Positions 8,064-17,030 of a stretch of DNA of 56,843 bases are shown one piece after another. Both the position numbers and the translations under genes were made by a program. How positions within the stretch are numbered: the first letter of the stretch is position 1; every line of letters begins with the position of its first letter. This DNA comes from Burkholderiaceae bacterium (GTDB lineage: Bacteria > Pseudomonadota > Gammaproteobacteria > Burkholderiales > Burkholderiaceae_C). Below the pieces are notes generated by a model. The model worked only from the letters and a program-made list of their open reading frames with translations, made no database searches and was not told where the DNA came from. The DNA is taken from positions 1 to 56,843 of the forward strand of contig SCQQ01000103.1 of NCBI GenBank assembly GCA_004299095.1, given 5' to 3'.

Positions 8064-8326
8064 GACCGGCGCCCAAAATCAAAGACCAAATTCGGACGAG
8101 TCGGCGCGCGGCGCTGCATGAGTGGGCAAGCCCGAAAATGTCGCAAACGAGCCAGCCCGATTAGCGCCGAGCGGCCGACTGCCGATTGAACTTGCCGACA
8201 GCGCCGTGGTCGGTATCGGCAGGCACGCGCCCCGGTGGCGTATAAGCAATTGCAGCGGCCCCATGCCACGCGCGATCCATCGGCCCGGCCGATTCGGCTC
8301 TTTTTCCCAATCAACAAGGAGTGCCT

Positions 8327-9586
8327 TTGCCCGAGTCCTGGAGCCTTTCGTGGGCCGCCCACGCCGATGCCGGCGCCACACTCGTGACCTTCGAGTGGGC
8401 GCTGTGGATCGCGCTGGCGGCGCTGGCGGGGCACGTGATCCAGCGCATCACCCGGCTGCCGAAGATCATCGGCTATGCGGTGGTGGGCATGGTGGCCGGA
8501 TGGCTGCAGTTGCCGGGTGCACGCTGGCCGCTCACGGGCGTGGGGTTGTTTCTGCTGGAGCTCGGCATTGCCGTGGTGGTGTTCGAGGCCGGAGCGCGCT
8601 TGCCGCTGCGCTGGTTCCGCCACAACCCGCTGGTGCTGGTGCAAAGCGCAGCCGAAGCCCTGCTGACTTACGCCGCGGCGTTCTTGCTGCTGCACGCGCT
8701 CGGCATCGAAATCAACGCGGCGCGCGCGCTGGCGGCCATCGCCGTGGCGGCGTCGCCCTCGGTGCTGCTGCGCATCGTCGCCGAATTGCGCGCCGGCGGC
8801 CCGGTGACCGATCGCGCGGTGGTCCTCACCACGCTGAACACGCTCTACGCGCTGACGCTGGGCACGGCGCTGCTGCACACCGTCGATCGCGGTGGCGGCG
8901 CGCTGCTCGCCTCGGTCGGTTACTCGTTTGCGGTACTGGGCGTATCGGCGTTGGCTGGGTTCGTCCTGGCCGCGCTGCTGGCGCTCGCCATGCGCGTGCT
9001 GCAGCCCACGAGCCCCGATACCGCCATCGTCATTCTGGCGGCCGTGGCCGCCTGCACCACCGTGGCCGACCCGCTCGGCGGTTCGGGACCGCTCGCGGCG
9101 CTCGTGGGCGGCGTGCTGCTGAAGCAGTTCCACCGCCGGCCGTGGGTCTGGCCGCGCCAGTTGGGAACGGCCGCCTCCACGCTGGTGATCCTGATGTTCG
9201 TCCTGGTTTCGGTGGTGGCCGTGCAGGGGCCGTGGACCTGGCGCGCCGTCGGCGTTGCGCTCGCGCTGCTGCTGGCCCGCGCCATCGTCAAGGTCGGCAG
9301 CCTGACGCTGACGTCTTTCGGCACCGGCATGTCGGTGCGCCAGACGCTCTGGGTCGGCGCGGCGCTGGTGCCGATGTCGTCGGTGGCGCTGCTGCTGACG
9401 TCGCAATTCGTCGCCACGTCGCACACCGTGGGCGCCGAAGTGGCCACGATCGCGCTGCCGATGATCCTTCTGGCGCAGCTGCTGGGCGCAATCTCGGCCA
9501 CGGCCGCGCTCCAGCGGTCGAACGAAATCACCCTGCCATGGCGCCGCGTCGAGCGCGCCGAAGAGGGGTCGGAGGGTTCGCCATGA
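8327..9586 (+). CDS. Kef/NhaP-type monovalent cation:proton antiporter, membrane domain only
   Basis: A roughly 419-aa polytopic inner-membrane protein with about eleven hydrophobic segments and the CPA2/KefB-like fold. Typical elements are [18 protein letters not shown], a [17 protein letters not shown] segment, an [20 protein letters not shown] segment and [12 protein letters not shown]. It ends without the cytoplasmic TrkA-N regulatory domain of KefB/KefC (about 600 aa). The frame can start at GTG 8321, but AAGGAG at 8316-8321 is ideally spaced (5 nt) for TTG at 8327, so that start is preferred. It overlaps the YbdK-like ligase gene by 4 nt. Ion and polarity are not certain. Confidence 0.85.
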   Translation: MPESWSLSWAAHADAGATLVTFEWALWIALAALAGHVIQRITRLPKIIGYAVVGMVAGWLQLPGARWPLTGVGLFLLELGIAVVVFEAGARLPLRWFRHNPLVLVQSAAEALLTYAAAFLLLHALGIEINAARALAAIAVAASPSVLLRIVAELRAGGPVTDRAVVLTTLNTLYALTLGTALLHTVDRGGGALLASVGYSFAVLGVSALAGFVLAALLALAMRVLQPTSPDTAIVILAAVAACTTVADPLGGSGPLAALVGGVLLKQFHRRPWVWPRQLGTAASTLVILMFVLVSVVAVQGPWTWRAVGVALALLLARAIVKVGSLTLTSFGTGMSVRQTLWVGAALVPMSSVALLLTSQFVATSHTVGAEVATIALPMILLAQLLGAISATAALQRSNEITLPWRRVERAEEGSEGSP

Positions 9587-10701
9587 CGCTCGAGGCCTTT
9601 CAACCGTCCGAGCCGCTCACTCTGGGCGTCGAACTGGAATTGCAACTGGTCAACACGCGTGACTACGACCTGACGCACTACGCGCGCAACATGCTGCGCC
9701 TGATGGCCCAGCGCGACTTGCCGGGCAGCGTGGTGCCGGAAATGACCGACGGCATGATCGAGATCTCCACCGACCCGTGCCACGACTGGAGCGAAGTCGC
9801 GGCGCAACTCGGCCAGATCCGCGACGCGCTGGTGCAAAGCGCCGACAAGCTCGGCATTGCCATCGTGGGCGGCGGCACGCACCCGTTCCAGCAGTGGCAC
9901 CAGCAGCGCATTTACGACAAGCCGCGCTTCCAGGAGCTGTCGCAGCTCTACGGCTACCTGACCAAGCAGTTCACGGTGTTCGGCCAGCACGTGCACGTCG
10001 GCTGCCCGGACGCCGATACCGCGCTCTACACGCTGCATTGCCTGTCGCGCTACATCCCGCACTTCATCGCGCTGTCGGCGTCGAGTCCCTTCGTGCAGGG
10101 GCAGGACACGGCGTTCGATTCGGCGCGCCTCACTTCGGTCTCGGCGTTCCCGCTGTCGGGGCGGGCGCCGTGCGTGCTGACCTGGGCCGAGTTCGAGCGC
10201 TATTTCGACAAGATGGCGCACACCGGCGTCGTCCAGAGCATGAAGGATTTTTACTGGGACATTCGCCCGAAGCCCGCCTACGGCACGGTGGAAGTGCGCG
10301 TGTTCGACACGCCGCTCACCATCCAGCGCGCAGCCGCGCTGGCAGGTTACGTGCAATGCCTGGTCGCCTGGTTCCAGACCGAGCGCCCGTTTGCGCCCAG
10401 CGAAGACGATTACCTGGTCTACAGCTACAACCGCTTCCAGGCATGCCGCTTTGGCCTGGAAGCGGTGTGCGTCGACCCGGAAACCGGCGCGCACCAGGCG
10501 CTGCGCGATCAACTGCTGGGCACGTTCGAGCACCTCGCCCACTTTGCGCAAACCTGCCAAGCCACCGGCGCCCTCGCGCTGCTGCGCGCCGAAGTCGAGG
10601 AGGGCCGCAATGACGCGCGCTGGCTGCGCGAGCGCCAGGCGCACGAGAACTTGCTGAGCGAAGTGGTGCGGCAGGCCAGCCGGCGCTTTCGCATGGCTTG
10701 A
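9583..10701 (+). CDS. ybdK: Carboxylate-amine ligase, YbdK/GCS2 family (weak glutamate-cysteine ligase)
   Basis: A 372-aa enzyme of the GCS2 family, which forms gamma-glutamyl amide bonds using ATP. Recognisable blocks are [13 protein letters not shown] near the N-terminus (metal-binding glutamates), [71 protein letters not shown] and a C-terminal [11 protein letters not shown]. The acceptor may be cysteine or another amine; E. coli YbdK has only weak glutamate-cysteine ligase activity. Its ATG overlaps the stop of the antiporter gene, suggesting a joint function. A separate GshA is not visible in the window. Confidence 0.9.
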   Translation: MTLEAFQPSEPLTLGVELELQLVNTRDYDLTHYARNMLRLMAQRDLPGSVVPEMTDGMIEISTDPCHDWSEVAAQLGQIRDALVQSADKLGIAIVGGGTHPFQQWHQQRIYDKPRFQELSQLYGYLTKQFTVFGQHVHVGCPDADTALYTLHCLSRYIPHFIALSASSPFVQGQDTAFDSARLTSVSAFPLSGRAPCVLTWAEFERYFDKMAHTGVVQSMKDFYWDIRPKPAYGTVEVRVFDTPLTIQRAAALAGYVQCLVAWFQTERPFAPSEDDYLVYSYNRFQACRFGLEAVCVDPETGAHQALRDQLLGTFEHLAHFAQTCQATGALALLRAEVEEGRNDARWLRERQAHENLLSEVVRQASRRFRMA

Positions 10702-10780
10702 AGCCGCGCCGAAAGACGCTATTCTCTGATACAGGATCCACGCGCGGCGCTCTCGCCGGAAACGCGCGGAACAGGTTGCC

Positions 10781-11629
10781 ATGACGTTACGTATCGGTAT
10801 TTCGGCCCGGTTGTTGCATCATCCCCCGCGGGGCAGCGGGCTGCCGCACAAGCGACTGCAAATCCTGGGCAGCGAAATGGCGCAGTGGATCATGTCCAAC
10901 GGCGTGGTGGCCCTGATGATTCCGTTTGTCGAACAAAGTGATGTGATGGTGCGCCGCCGGCCCCTGCTGGACGATCTGGTGGACCAGCTCGACGGCCTGG
11001 TGCTGCAAGGTGGCACCGACATCACGCCCAGCATCTACGGCGCCAGGCCGTGGCGCGACAAGGAAACCACCGACCCGATCCGCGACCAATACGAGTTGGA
11101 CCTGATGCGCGGCTTCATCGAGGCCGGCAAACCGGTGCTCGGCATCTGCCGCGGCTGTCAGCTCCTCAACGTGTACTGCGGCGGCACGCTGGTGCAGGAC
11201 ATCCCGACGCAGTGGCCGGGCGCCATCCGGCACGTCGACCTGGAGCGCTACGACGGCCTCACGCACGAAGTGCATTTCATTCCCGGCTCGCGCCTGTCCG
11301 ACATTTACGGCTACGAGCCGCAGCGCGTCACCAGCATTCACCACCAGTGCATCGGCGAGTTGGGCCAGGGCCTGGTGATCGAGGCGCGCAGCCCGGTCGA
11401 CCGCGTGCCGGAGGCCATTCGTCATACCAGTTACCCGTTCGTGATGGGCGTGCAGTGGCATCCCGAATTCCAGCTGGGCGAAGCGCGCATGCACGCCAAA
11501 ACGCTGGACAGCGGGCCGTTGATGCTGGCGTTCCTGAAAGCCGCCGAGCAGCGCGCCGGCCACGTGCGCCGCCTGACCGACGGCATGAGCCGCATGCGCC
11601 AGCGCGCCATCGAATTGCGCGGCCGGTAA
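10781..11629 (+). CDS. Class I glutamine amidotransferase-like gamma-glutamyl hydrolase (peptidase C26, PuuD-like)
   Basis: A 282-aa cytoplasmic alpha/beta hydrolase-type amidotransferase. The nucleophile elbow is VLGICRGCQLLNV with Cys123, and the His227/Glu229 pair is in MGVQWHPEFQ. The conserved LVLQGGTDITPSIYG and RDQYELDLM match proteins that cleave gamma-glutamyl amides such as gamma-glutamyl-GABA. There is no synthase partner domain. It lies 79 bp after the gamma-glutamyl ligase, making it a plausible hydrolase of that enzyme's product. The natural substrate is unknown. Confidence 0.9.
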   Translation: MTLRIGISARLLHHPPRGSGLPHKRLQILGSEMAQWIMSNGVVALMIPFVEQSDVMVRRRPLLDDLVDQLDGLVLQGGTDITPSIYGARPWRDKETTDPIRDQYELDLMRGFIEAGKPVLGICRGCQLLNVYCGGTLVQDIPTQWPGAIRHVDLERYDGLTHEVHFIPGSRLSDIYGYEPQRVTSIHHQCIGELGQGLVIEARSPVDRVPEAIRHTSYPFVMGVQWHPEFQLGEARMHAKTLDSGPLMLAFLKAAEQRAGHVRRLTDGMSRMRQRAIELRGR

Positions 11630-11637
11630 CGCTGCCC

Positions 11638-12498
11638 ATGCACGCTGCCACGGCGCCGCCGATCGATGCCCCGCAAGCCAGCGCGGCCGAATTGGCGCGC
11701 TGGCTGCAGGCACGCCGGCACGTGGCGGTAATCACCGGCGCCGGCGTCAGCACGGACTCGGGCATTCCCGATTACCGCGATGCCGATGGCCAGTGGAAAC
11801 GCTCGGCGCCGATGACGCACCAGCAATTCACGCGCAACACGCACGCGCGGCAACGCTACTGGGTGCGCAGCTTTGCCGGTTGGCGCCACTTTTCGAGCGC
11901 GCTGCCGAACGCCGCGCACCGCGCGTTCGCCACCCTGGAACAGCGCGGACTGATCACCAGCATCGTCACGCAGAACGTCGACGGGCTGCACGAGCGCGCC
12001 GGCAGCCGCGCCGTCATCGACCTGCACGGCCGGCTGGACCGCGTGGTGTGCCTGAACTGCGGCTACAGCCAGCCGCGCGACGAACTGCAGCGCCAGATGG
12101 CGGCGCTCAACCCCGGCTGGGCCGACCGTACCGACCTGATCGCACCGGATGGCGACGCCGATATCGAAGGCGTCGATTTCGACGCCTTTCGCGTCCCCCC
12201 GTGCCCGCGTTGTGGCGGCCTCTTGAAACCCGACGTGGTGTACTACGGCGGCCTGGTGCCGGCGGCGTGGCGCGCACAGGCGGACGCCGCCATCGCTGCG
12301 GCCGATGGCGTGCTGGTGGTGGGCTCGTCGCTCATGGTCTGGTCGAGCTTCCGCCTGGTGCGCGCCGCCGTCGCGCGCGGCGTATCGGTAGCGGCGGTCA
12401 ACCGGGGACGCACCCGGGCCGACGACCTGCTGGCCTTCAAGGTCGCAGGCGACTGCGGCGCCGCCCTGCAGCAAACCCTCGAAGCGCTCGCGCCATGA
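11638..12498 (+). CDS. Sir2-family NAD-dependent protein deacylase (sirtuin)
   Basis: A 286-aa sirtuin that removes acyl groups from lysine using NAD. Motifs in order are ITGAGVSTDSGIPDYRD (NAD binding), TQNVDGLHERAG, catalytic DLHG (His130), zinc cysteines Cys138/Cys141 and Cys189/Cys192, and VVGSSLMVWSSFRLV. The roughly 48-residue spacing between the zinc pairs is longer than in CobB and fits the mitochondrial SIRT4-like (class II) branch, which includes deacylases and ADP-ribosyl/lipoamidase activities. The ATG at 11638 lies 9 bp after the previous stop, and the gene overlaps thiL by 4 nt. Confidence 0.92.
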   Translation: MHAATAPPIDAPQASAAELARWLQARRHVAVITGAGVSTDSGIPDYRDADGQWKRSAPMTHQQFTRNTHARQRYWVRSFAGWRHFSSALPNAAHRAFATLEQRGLITSIVTQNVDGLHERAGSRAVIDLHGRLDRVVCLNCGYSQPRDELQRQMAALNPGWADRTDLIAPDGDADIEGVDFDAFRVPPCPRCGGLLKPDVVYYGGLVPAAWRAQADAAIAAADGVLVVGSSLMVWSSFRLVRAAVARGVSVAAVNRGRTRADDLLAFKVAGDCGAALQQTLEALAP

Positions 12499-13523
12499 CT
12501 GAATTCGAACTGATCGACCGCTTCTTCAAGGCGAAAGCCGCGCGCCTGGCGCAGCAACGGCGGGACACCGGGTCGACCAGCCCGGTCCGGCTCGGCATCG
12601 GCGACGACTGCGCGCTGCTGCAGCCCGACAGCGGCCAGCAGATCGCCATCAGCACCGACATGCTGGTGGAGAACCGCCACTTCCTGCCCGACGTGGCGCC
12701 GGATGCGCTCGGCCACAAGGCGCTCGCGGTCAACCTGAGCGATCTGGCCGCCATGGGCGCCGAGCCGCTCGGTTTCACGCTGGCGCTGGCGCTGCCGCCC
12801 GAGCGCGCCGCCGACGAAACGTGGCTGGACGCGTTCGGCGACGGACTGCTCAAGCTGGCAACCGAACACGCCTGCCCGCTGGTCGGCGGCGACACCACGG
12901 CCGGACCGCTCAACCTGTGCATCACGGTTTTCGGCCAGGTCCATCCGGGCCAGGCGCTGCGGCGCGATGGCGCGCGCCCGGGCGACGAAATCTGGGTCAG
13001 CGGCACGCTGGGCGATGCCCGCCTGGCGCTGGGCGTGCTTCGCGCCGAATGGTCGCTGCCGCCGGGCGCGTTCGCCGCAGCGCGCGCGCGCCTGGAGCGC
13101 CCGGCGCCCCGTCTGGCGCTGGGCCTGGCGCTGCGCGGCATCGCCACCAGTTGCCTGGACGTGAGCGACGGGCTGATCGGCGACCTCGGCCACATCCTCG
13201 ACGCCAGCGGCGTGGGCGCCACGCTGCGGGAAGTGCTGCTGCCGCAGCCGGCCGCACTGGCGGAGCTGCCTGCGACCGAAGCCAGTCTTTGGGGAACTGC
13301 CGCGCGCCGGGCACTCCTGCTCGCAGGCGGCGACGATTACGAGCTGGCGTTCACGGCGCCGCCCGAGCGCCACGCCGCGGTGCTGACGGCCGGCGCGCAC
13401 ACCGGCGTCGCGGTCGCCTGCATTGGGCGGATCACGGCAGGATCCGGCCTGCGCGTGCTGGACGCAGCCGGCGACCCGGTCGATATTCACGCGTTGCATT
13501 CGTTCGACCATTTCGCAAACTGA
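12495..13523 (+). CDS. thiL: Thiamine-monophosphate kinase
   Basis: A 342-aa enzyme that phosphorylates thiamine monophosphate to thiamine pyrophosphate. It begins MTEFELIDRFF. Diagnostic blocks are LGIGDDCALL, ISTDMLVENRHF, ALAVNLSDLAAMGAEP, LVGGDTTAG, DLVS-like CLDVSDGLIGDLGHIL and LAGGDDYELAFT. These are the Asp-rich Mg/ATP and thiamine-phosphate sites of the PurM-like fold. It overlaps the sirtuin gene by 4 nt. In many proteobacteria thiL is followed directly by pgpA; here a broken transporter gene and a MuiA-type gene lie between them. Confidence 0.96.
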   Translation: MTEFELIDRFFKAKAARLAQQRRDTGSTSPVRLGIGDDCALLQPDSGQQIAISTDMLVENRHFLPDVAPDALGHKALAVNLSDLAAMGAEPLGFTLALALPPERAADETWLDAFGDGLLKLATEHACPLVGGDTTAGPLNLCITVFGQVHPGQALRRDGARPGDEIWVSGTLGDARLALGVLRAEWSLPPGAFAAARARLERPAPRLALGLALRGIATSCLDVSDGLIGDLGHILDASGVGATLREVLLPQPAALAELPATEASLWGTAARRALLLAGGDDYELAFTAPPERHAAVLTAGAHTGVAVACIGRITAGSGLRVLDAAGDPVDIHALHSFDHFAN

Positions 13524-13538
13524 CTTCGCACCGCCCCC

Positions 13539-14000
13539 ATGGTCAGCATCAACCTGTCCATGGCGTCGTTCTGGCGGGTGCGCTGCTGCATGCGATCTGG
13601 AACGCGCTCATCAAGGGCAGTTCGGACACGTTCCTGAGCGCCATCGGCGTCACCGCAGCCGCCGCTCTCATGGTCGCCTGCGCGCTGCCATGGCTGCCGC
13701 AGCCGGCCCCGACGAGCCGGCCATCTCTCGCGGTCTCGCTGGTCCTGCAACTGACTTGCATGGAACTGGTCGCATGCATCGATTGCGTCGCGGACATGGG
13801 TGTCAGCCACTCCGCCATGCGCGGCACCGTGCTCCGGGCCATGACTTGCACTGATCGCGGTGCGTGCCGCGCTGCGCGAAACCTCGATCCTGTTCGGTGC
13901 ATTGATTCCGGCTTTTGTGCTGCGCGAGCCGCTCGGCCCGTCGCGCGCTTCGGCTGCCGGGCTGCGGGTGTTGGGCGCCATCGCGTCGCGCGTGGCCTGA
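13539..14000 (+). pseudogene. Degraded DMT/EamA-family transporter
   Basis: Two separated pieces in different frames match the ends of a drug/metabolite transporter. From about 13562 one frame gives VVLAGALLHAIWNALIKG and a hydrophobic AAAALMVACALPWLP, the usual N-terminus. From about 13850 to the TGA at 13998-14000 another frame gives LREPLG preceded by AALRETSILFGALIPAFVL, the characteristic last helices. The likely ATG at 13539 is in a third frame. About 450 bp remain of a gene normally near 850 bp, so there is a large internal deletion plus frameshifts. No function is expected. Confidence 0.75.
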
Positions 14001-14107
14001 GGCGCGCCCGTGGTCGCGTTCCACGACCCTCGGGCGAGGGCGGCAGGCGGTCCCCGACGGCGTGGGGCTGCTGTAGCATCAATTCCTTTCAACCACGGCG
14101 TCTTCCC

Positions 14108-15706
14108 ATGTCGCATCTCTCCTCGATCACGCGTCCCTTCGTCCTGCTTGCGCTGGCGCTCGGCATTGTGGCTGCGGCACGAGCGGCCGACGGCCCCGCG
14201 AACGGTTCACGCATCACGGCGATCACGGTGTATCCGGGCAGCGCCACCGTGAAGCGCACCCTGGCCGTCGCTGCGGGCGCGCACCAGGCTGTCTTCAACT
14301 GCCTGTCCGGCGGCCTCGACCCGGCCAGCCTGCAAGTGAGCGGCGACGGCGGGATGCGCATCGGCGAAATCACGCTGCGCCGACAGCCGCGCGCCGAATT
14401 GGGCGACACCTGCGCGAGCGCGCTCGACACGCAGATCCGCGCGCTGGAAGACCAGATCGCCGGCGTGCAGGCGGAAAGCAAGGCGCTCGATTACGTCACG
14501 GGTTACCTGAAGAATCTGGGCGAGGGCGGCGAAGGCAGCCGGTCGCCCGCGGCCGACCAGATCGCCACCATCACGCAGGCCGTGCGCCAGTCGGCACAAG
14601 GCGCGCTCACGCGCCAGCACGAGTTGCAGCGCCAGCAAGAGGCGCTGGAGAAAAAACTCAAGCCGCTGGAAGACGAACGCGATCGCGCGGGCGGCGAGAG
14701 GCAGATGCTGTCCAGCGTGCAGGTCACACTAGCAGCCGCCCAGGGCGGCGCGCTGCACTTGTCGTACCAGGTGCCGGGACCGAGCTGGCAACCGGCCTAT
14801 CGCGCGGCGCTCGACAGCAAAACGCACCAACTGCAACTCGAGCGCCTGGCGCGCGTGAGCCAGAACACCGGCGAGGATTGGGACGACGTGGCGTTGACGC
14901 TGTCCACCGGCCAGCCGCAGGCGCCCACGCAAGCGCCGCTGCCGCCGCCGTGGCGCGTGGGCCTGCAGCCGGCGCAGCCGCCAGCGCCACCCATGCCCAC
15001 GCCGATGGCCGCCCTGCGGGCAGAATCGAGCGCCAACAAATTCGGCGCAGCGGCCGCGCCCGAGTTCGATGTGAGCGTGTTCCAAGGCGCCTACGCCACC
15101 GAATTCGTGGTACCGCAGCACGTGACGGTGCCGACCAACGGCGGCCAGATCGCCCTCACGCTGAGCAGCGACAACCTCACGCCCACGCTCAAGGTGCGCA
15201 CCACGCCGGCGCGTGACGTCAACGCTTACCTGATCGCCGAGTTCAAGCTGCCCGCCGGCGTCTGGCCCGCCGGGCCCGTGGGCCTGTACCGGGACGGCGC
15301 TTTCGTCGGCACCGGCCGCCTGGACGAATCCCGCCTGCAGCGCGATGGCCTGGCGTTCGGGCGCGACGAGCGCGTCAGCGTGCACGTCGTGCGCCCCGAA
15401 CAGCAAAGCGGCACCAGCGGCCTGATCGGCAGCCGCAACCAGCGCGTCGATGAGCGCCGCTACACCGTGAAGAACGGCCACACCGACGCCATCGCCCTGC
15501 AAGTGCTGGATGCCGCGCCGATCTCCGACAACGACGACGTCAAGGTGCAATCGACTTACCAGCCCAAACCGCAAACGCTGGACTGGCACGGCGACCGCGG
15601 CACGGTCGCCTGGGAACAGACGCTCGCGGCGGGCGCGACGCAGGCGTTCAGCGCCACCCACACCATCACCTGGCCGCGCGACCAGCAGTTGCGCGAGCAG
15701 CACTGA
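14108..15706 (+). CDS. MuiA-like DUF4139 domain protein, exported
   Basis: A 532-aa protein with a signal peptide (hydrophobic stretch to ARAADG near residue 29), an N-terminal DUF4140-like domain beginning ITAITVYPGSATVKRTLAV, a coiled-coil at about residues 100-195 (QHELQRQQEALEKKLKPLEDER), and a C-terminal DUF4139 domain from about residue 215 (LSYQVPGPSWQPAYRA, NTGEDWDDVALTLSTGQP). Between them is a Pro/Ala-rich linker. The family is named after a mucoidy inhibitor protein; its molecular role is not established. It lies between a transporter remnant and pgpA, 24 bp before the latter. Confidence 0.88.
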   Translation: MSHLSSITRPFVLLALALGIVAAARAADGPANGSRITAITVYPGSATVKRTLAVAAGAHQAVFNCLSGGLDPASLQVSGDGGMRIGEITLRRQPRAELGDTCASALDTQIRALEDQIAGVQAESKALDYVTGYLKNLGEGGEGSRSPAADQIATITQAVRQSAQGALTRQHELQRQQEALEKKLKPLEDERDRAGGERQMLSSVQVTLAAAQGGALHLSYQVPGPSWQPAYRAALDSKTHQLQLERLARVSQNTGEDWDDVALTLSTGQPQAPTQAPLPPPWRVGLQPAQPPAPPMPTPMAALRAESSANKFGAAAAPEFDVSVFQGAYATEFVVPQHVTVPTNGGQIALTLSSDNLTPTLKVRTTPARDVNAYLIAEFKLPAGVWPAGPVGLYRDGAFVGTGRLDESRLQRDGLAFGRDERVSVHVVRPEQQSGTSGLIGSRNQRVDERRYTVKNGHTDAIALQVLDAAPISDNDDVKVQSTYQPKPQTLDWHGDRGTVAWEQTLAAGATQAFSATHTITWPRDQQLREQH

Positions 15707-15730
15707 TGCGCCGGCACCCACGGGAAGGTC

Positions 15731-16360
15731 ATGAGTCCGGCCGAGCGCCCGCGCAATGACGTGACCGACGACACCGCGCCAGCACCGCACCCGGCGCCGC
15801 CGCCGACCGCGGACACCGCGCCCGCCGAGCGGCCGGGCGCCTCGGATGGCGCCGAAGGGCCGATCAGGCCGGATTGGCGCTTCCTGGCGCAGCACCCGGC
15901 GCACTGGATCGCCCTCGGTTTCGGCTCCGGCCTGGCGCCGCGCGCGCCCGGAACCGCGGGCACGCTGTGGGCGTGGATGGCGTGGTCGCTGCTGGGCCTG
16001 GGGCTCACCGCCACGCAACTGGGCGTGCTGCTGGCCCTGTCGCTGCCGGTGGCCTGGTGGGCCTGCACCGTGACCGCCGCCCACATGCGCACGGCCGATC
16101 CCGGCGCCATCGTGGCGGATGAGATCGTCGCCTTCTGGATCATCCTGTGGTTGGTGCTGCCCGCCGGCTTCTGGGGGCAACTCATTGCGTTTGCGCTGTT
16201 CCGCTTTTTCGACGCGGTCAAGCCCGGTCCCGTGGGCTGGGCCGACCGCCTGTTCCACAGCGCCCACGGCTGGCGCGGCGGCTTCGGCATCATGCTGGAC
16301 GACCTGGTGGCCGCCGGCTGCGCGCTGCTGGTGATTGCGCTGTGGCGAGTGTGGTGGTGA
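15731..16360 (+). CDS. pgpA: Phosphatidylglycerophosphatase A
   Basis: A 209-aa inner-membrane phosphatase that makes phosphatidylglycerol from phosphatidylglycerophosphate. The core starts near residue 48. Family motifs are GFGSGLAPRAPGTAGTL, VADEIVAFW and FRFFDAVKPGPVGWADR, with four hydrophobic segments. The first 45 residues are a Pro/Ala/Asp-rich extension that typical PgpA lacks; a later start is possible but no better ribosome site is seen, and GGAAGG precedes the ATG at 15731. It is followed 17 bp later by pncC, as in many beta-proteobacteria. Confidence 0.94.
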   Translation: MSPAERPRNDVTDDTAPAPHPAPPPTADTAPAERPGASDGAEGPIRPDWRFLAQHPAHWIALGFGSGLAPRAPGTAGTLWAWMAWSLLGLGLTATQLGVLLALSLPVAWWACTVTAAHMRTADPGAIVADEIVAFWIILWLVLPAGFWGQLIAFALFRFFDAVKPGPVGWADRLFHSAHGWRGGFGIMLDDLVAAGCALLVIALWRVWW

Positions 16361-16377
16361 AACGACAGGAATCGACC

Positions 16378-16884
16378 ATGACCGATCACAGCGCCTCCAT
16401 TGCCCGATCCGTCGCCGCGCTGGCGACTTTGCTGCTGGAACGCCACGCCATGCTGGCCACGGCCGAAAGCTGCACCGGCGGCCTGATTGCCGGCGCCTGC
16501 ACCGATCTGGCCGGATCGTCGGCCTGGTTCGAACGCGGTTTCGTAACGTACAGCAACGCGGCCAAGCACGAACTGCTGGGCGTGCCGCTGGCGACGATCG
16601 CCAGCCACGGCGCGGTCAGCGAGCCGGTGGCGCGCGCCATGGCCGAAGGCGCGCTGCGCCACGCGCCGGTACAGGCCAGCGTGGCGGTGACCGGCGTGGC
16701 AGGTCCCACCGGGGGCAGCGCCGCGAAGCCGGTCGGCACCGTCTGGTTCGGTTGGTGCGCGGGCGGCGGCACGCACACGGCATGCCGCCACTTCGCCGGC
16801 GACCGCATCGCCGTGCGCCGGCAAACCGTCGCGTTCGCATTGAGCGAATTGGACCGGCTGCTGCGGCAAGTCCGGGCGGAATAG
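16378..16884 (+). CDS. pncC: Nicotinamide-nucleotide amidohydrolase (CinA C-terminal type)
   Basis: A 168-aa enzyme that deamidates nicotinamide mononucleotide to nicotinate mononucleotide in NAD recycling. The core motifs are LATAESCTGGLIAGACTDLAGSS (active-site Ser), GFVTYSNAAKHELLGV, HGAVSEPVARAMAEGA and VTGVAGPTGGSAAKPVGTVWFGW. It lacks the N-terminal CinA domain, as usual for the stand-alone PncC. It is immediately downstream of pgpA. Confidence 0.95.
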   Translation: MTDHSASIARSVAALATLLLERHAMLATAESCTGGLIAGACTDLAGSSAWFERGFVTYSNAAKHELLGVPLATIASHGAVSEPVARAMAEGALRHAPVQASVAVTGVAGPTGGSAAKPVGTVWFGWCAGGGTHTACRHFAGDRIAVRRQTVAFALSELDRLLRQVRAE

Positions 16885-17030
16885 TCCGGCAATGGGCGAT
16901 CGCCGCGCGGTTCCGCCACAATCACGGCGACCGGCGCGATGCGGCCGAACGGCACCCAAGCGCACGCCACCACGGCCTGTCGTGACCGCGCCAGAATAGG
17001 CCCAGGAACAGCGGCGATCGCGGGAGACCT

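Noticed and set aside
8920-10782. A 620-codon minus-strand open frame
   Set aside because: It is the complement of the antiporter and YbdK genes and shows only Arg/Ala/Gln-rich low-information sequence.
13524-14107. A functional DMT transporter gene
   Set aside because: The N- and C-terminal segments are in different frames and the central helices are missing, so it is listed as a pseudogene.
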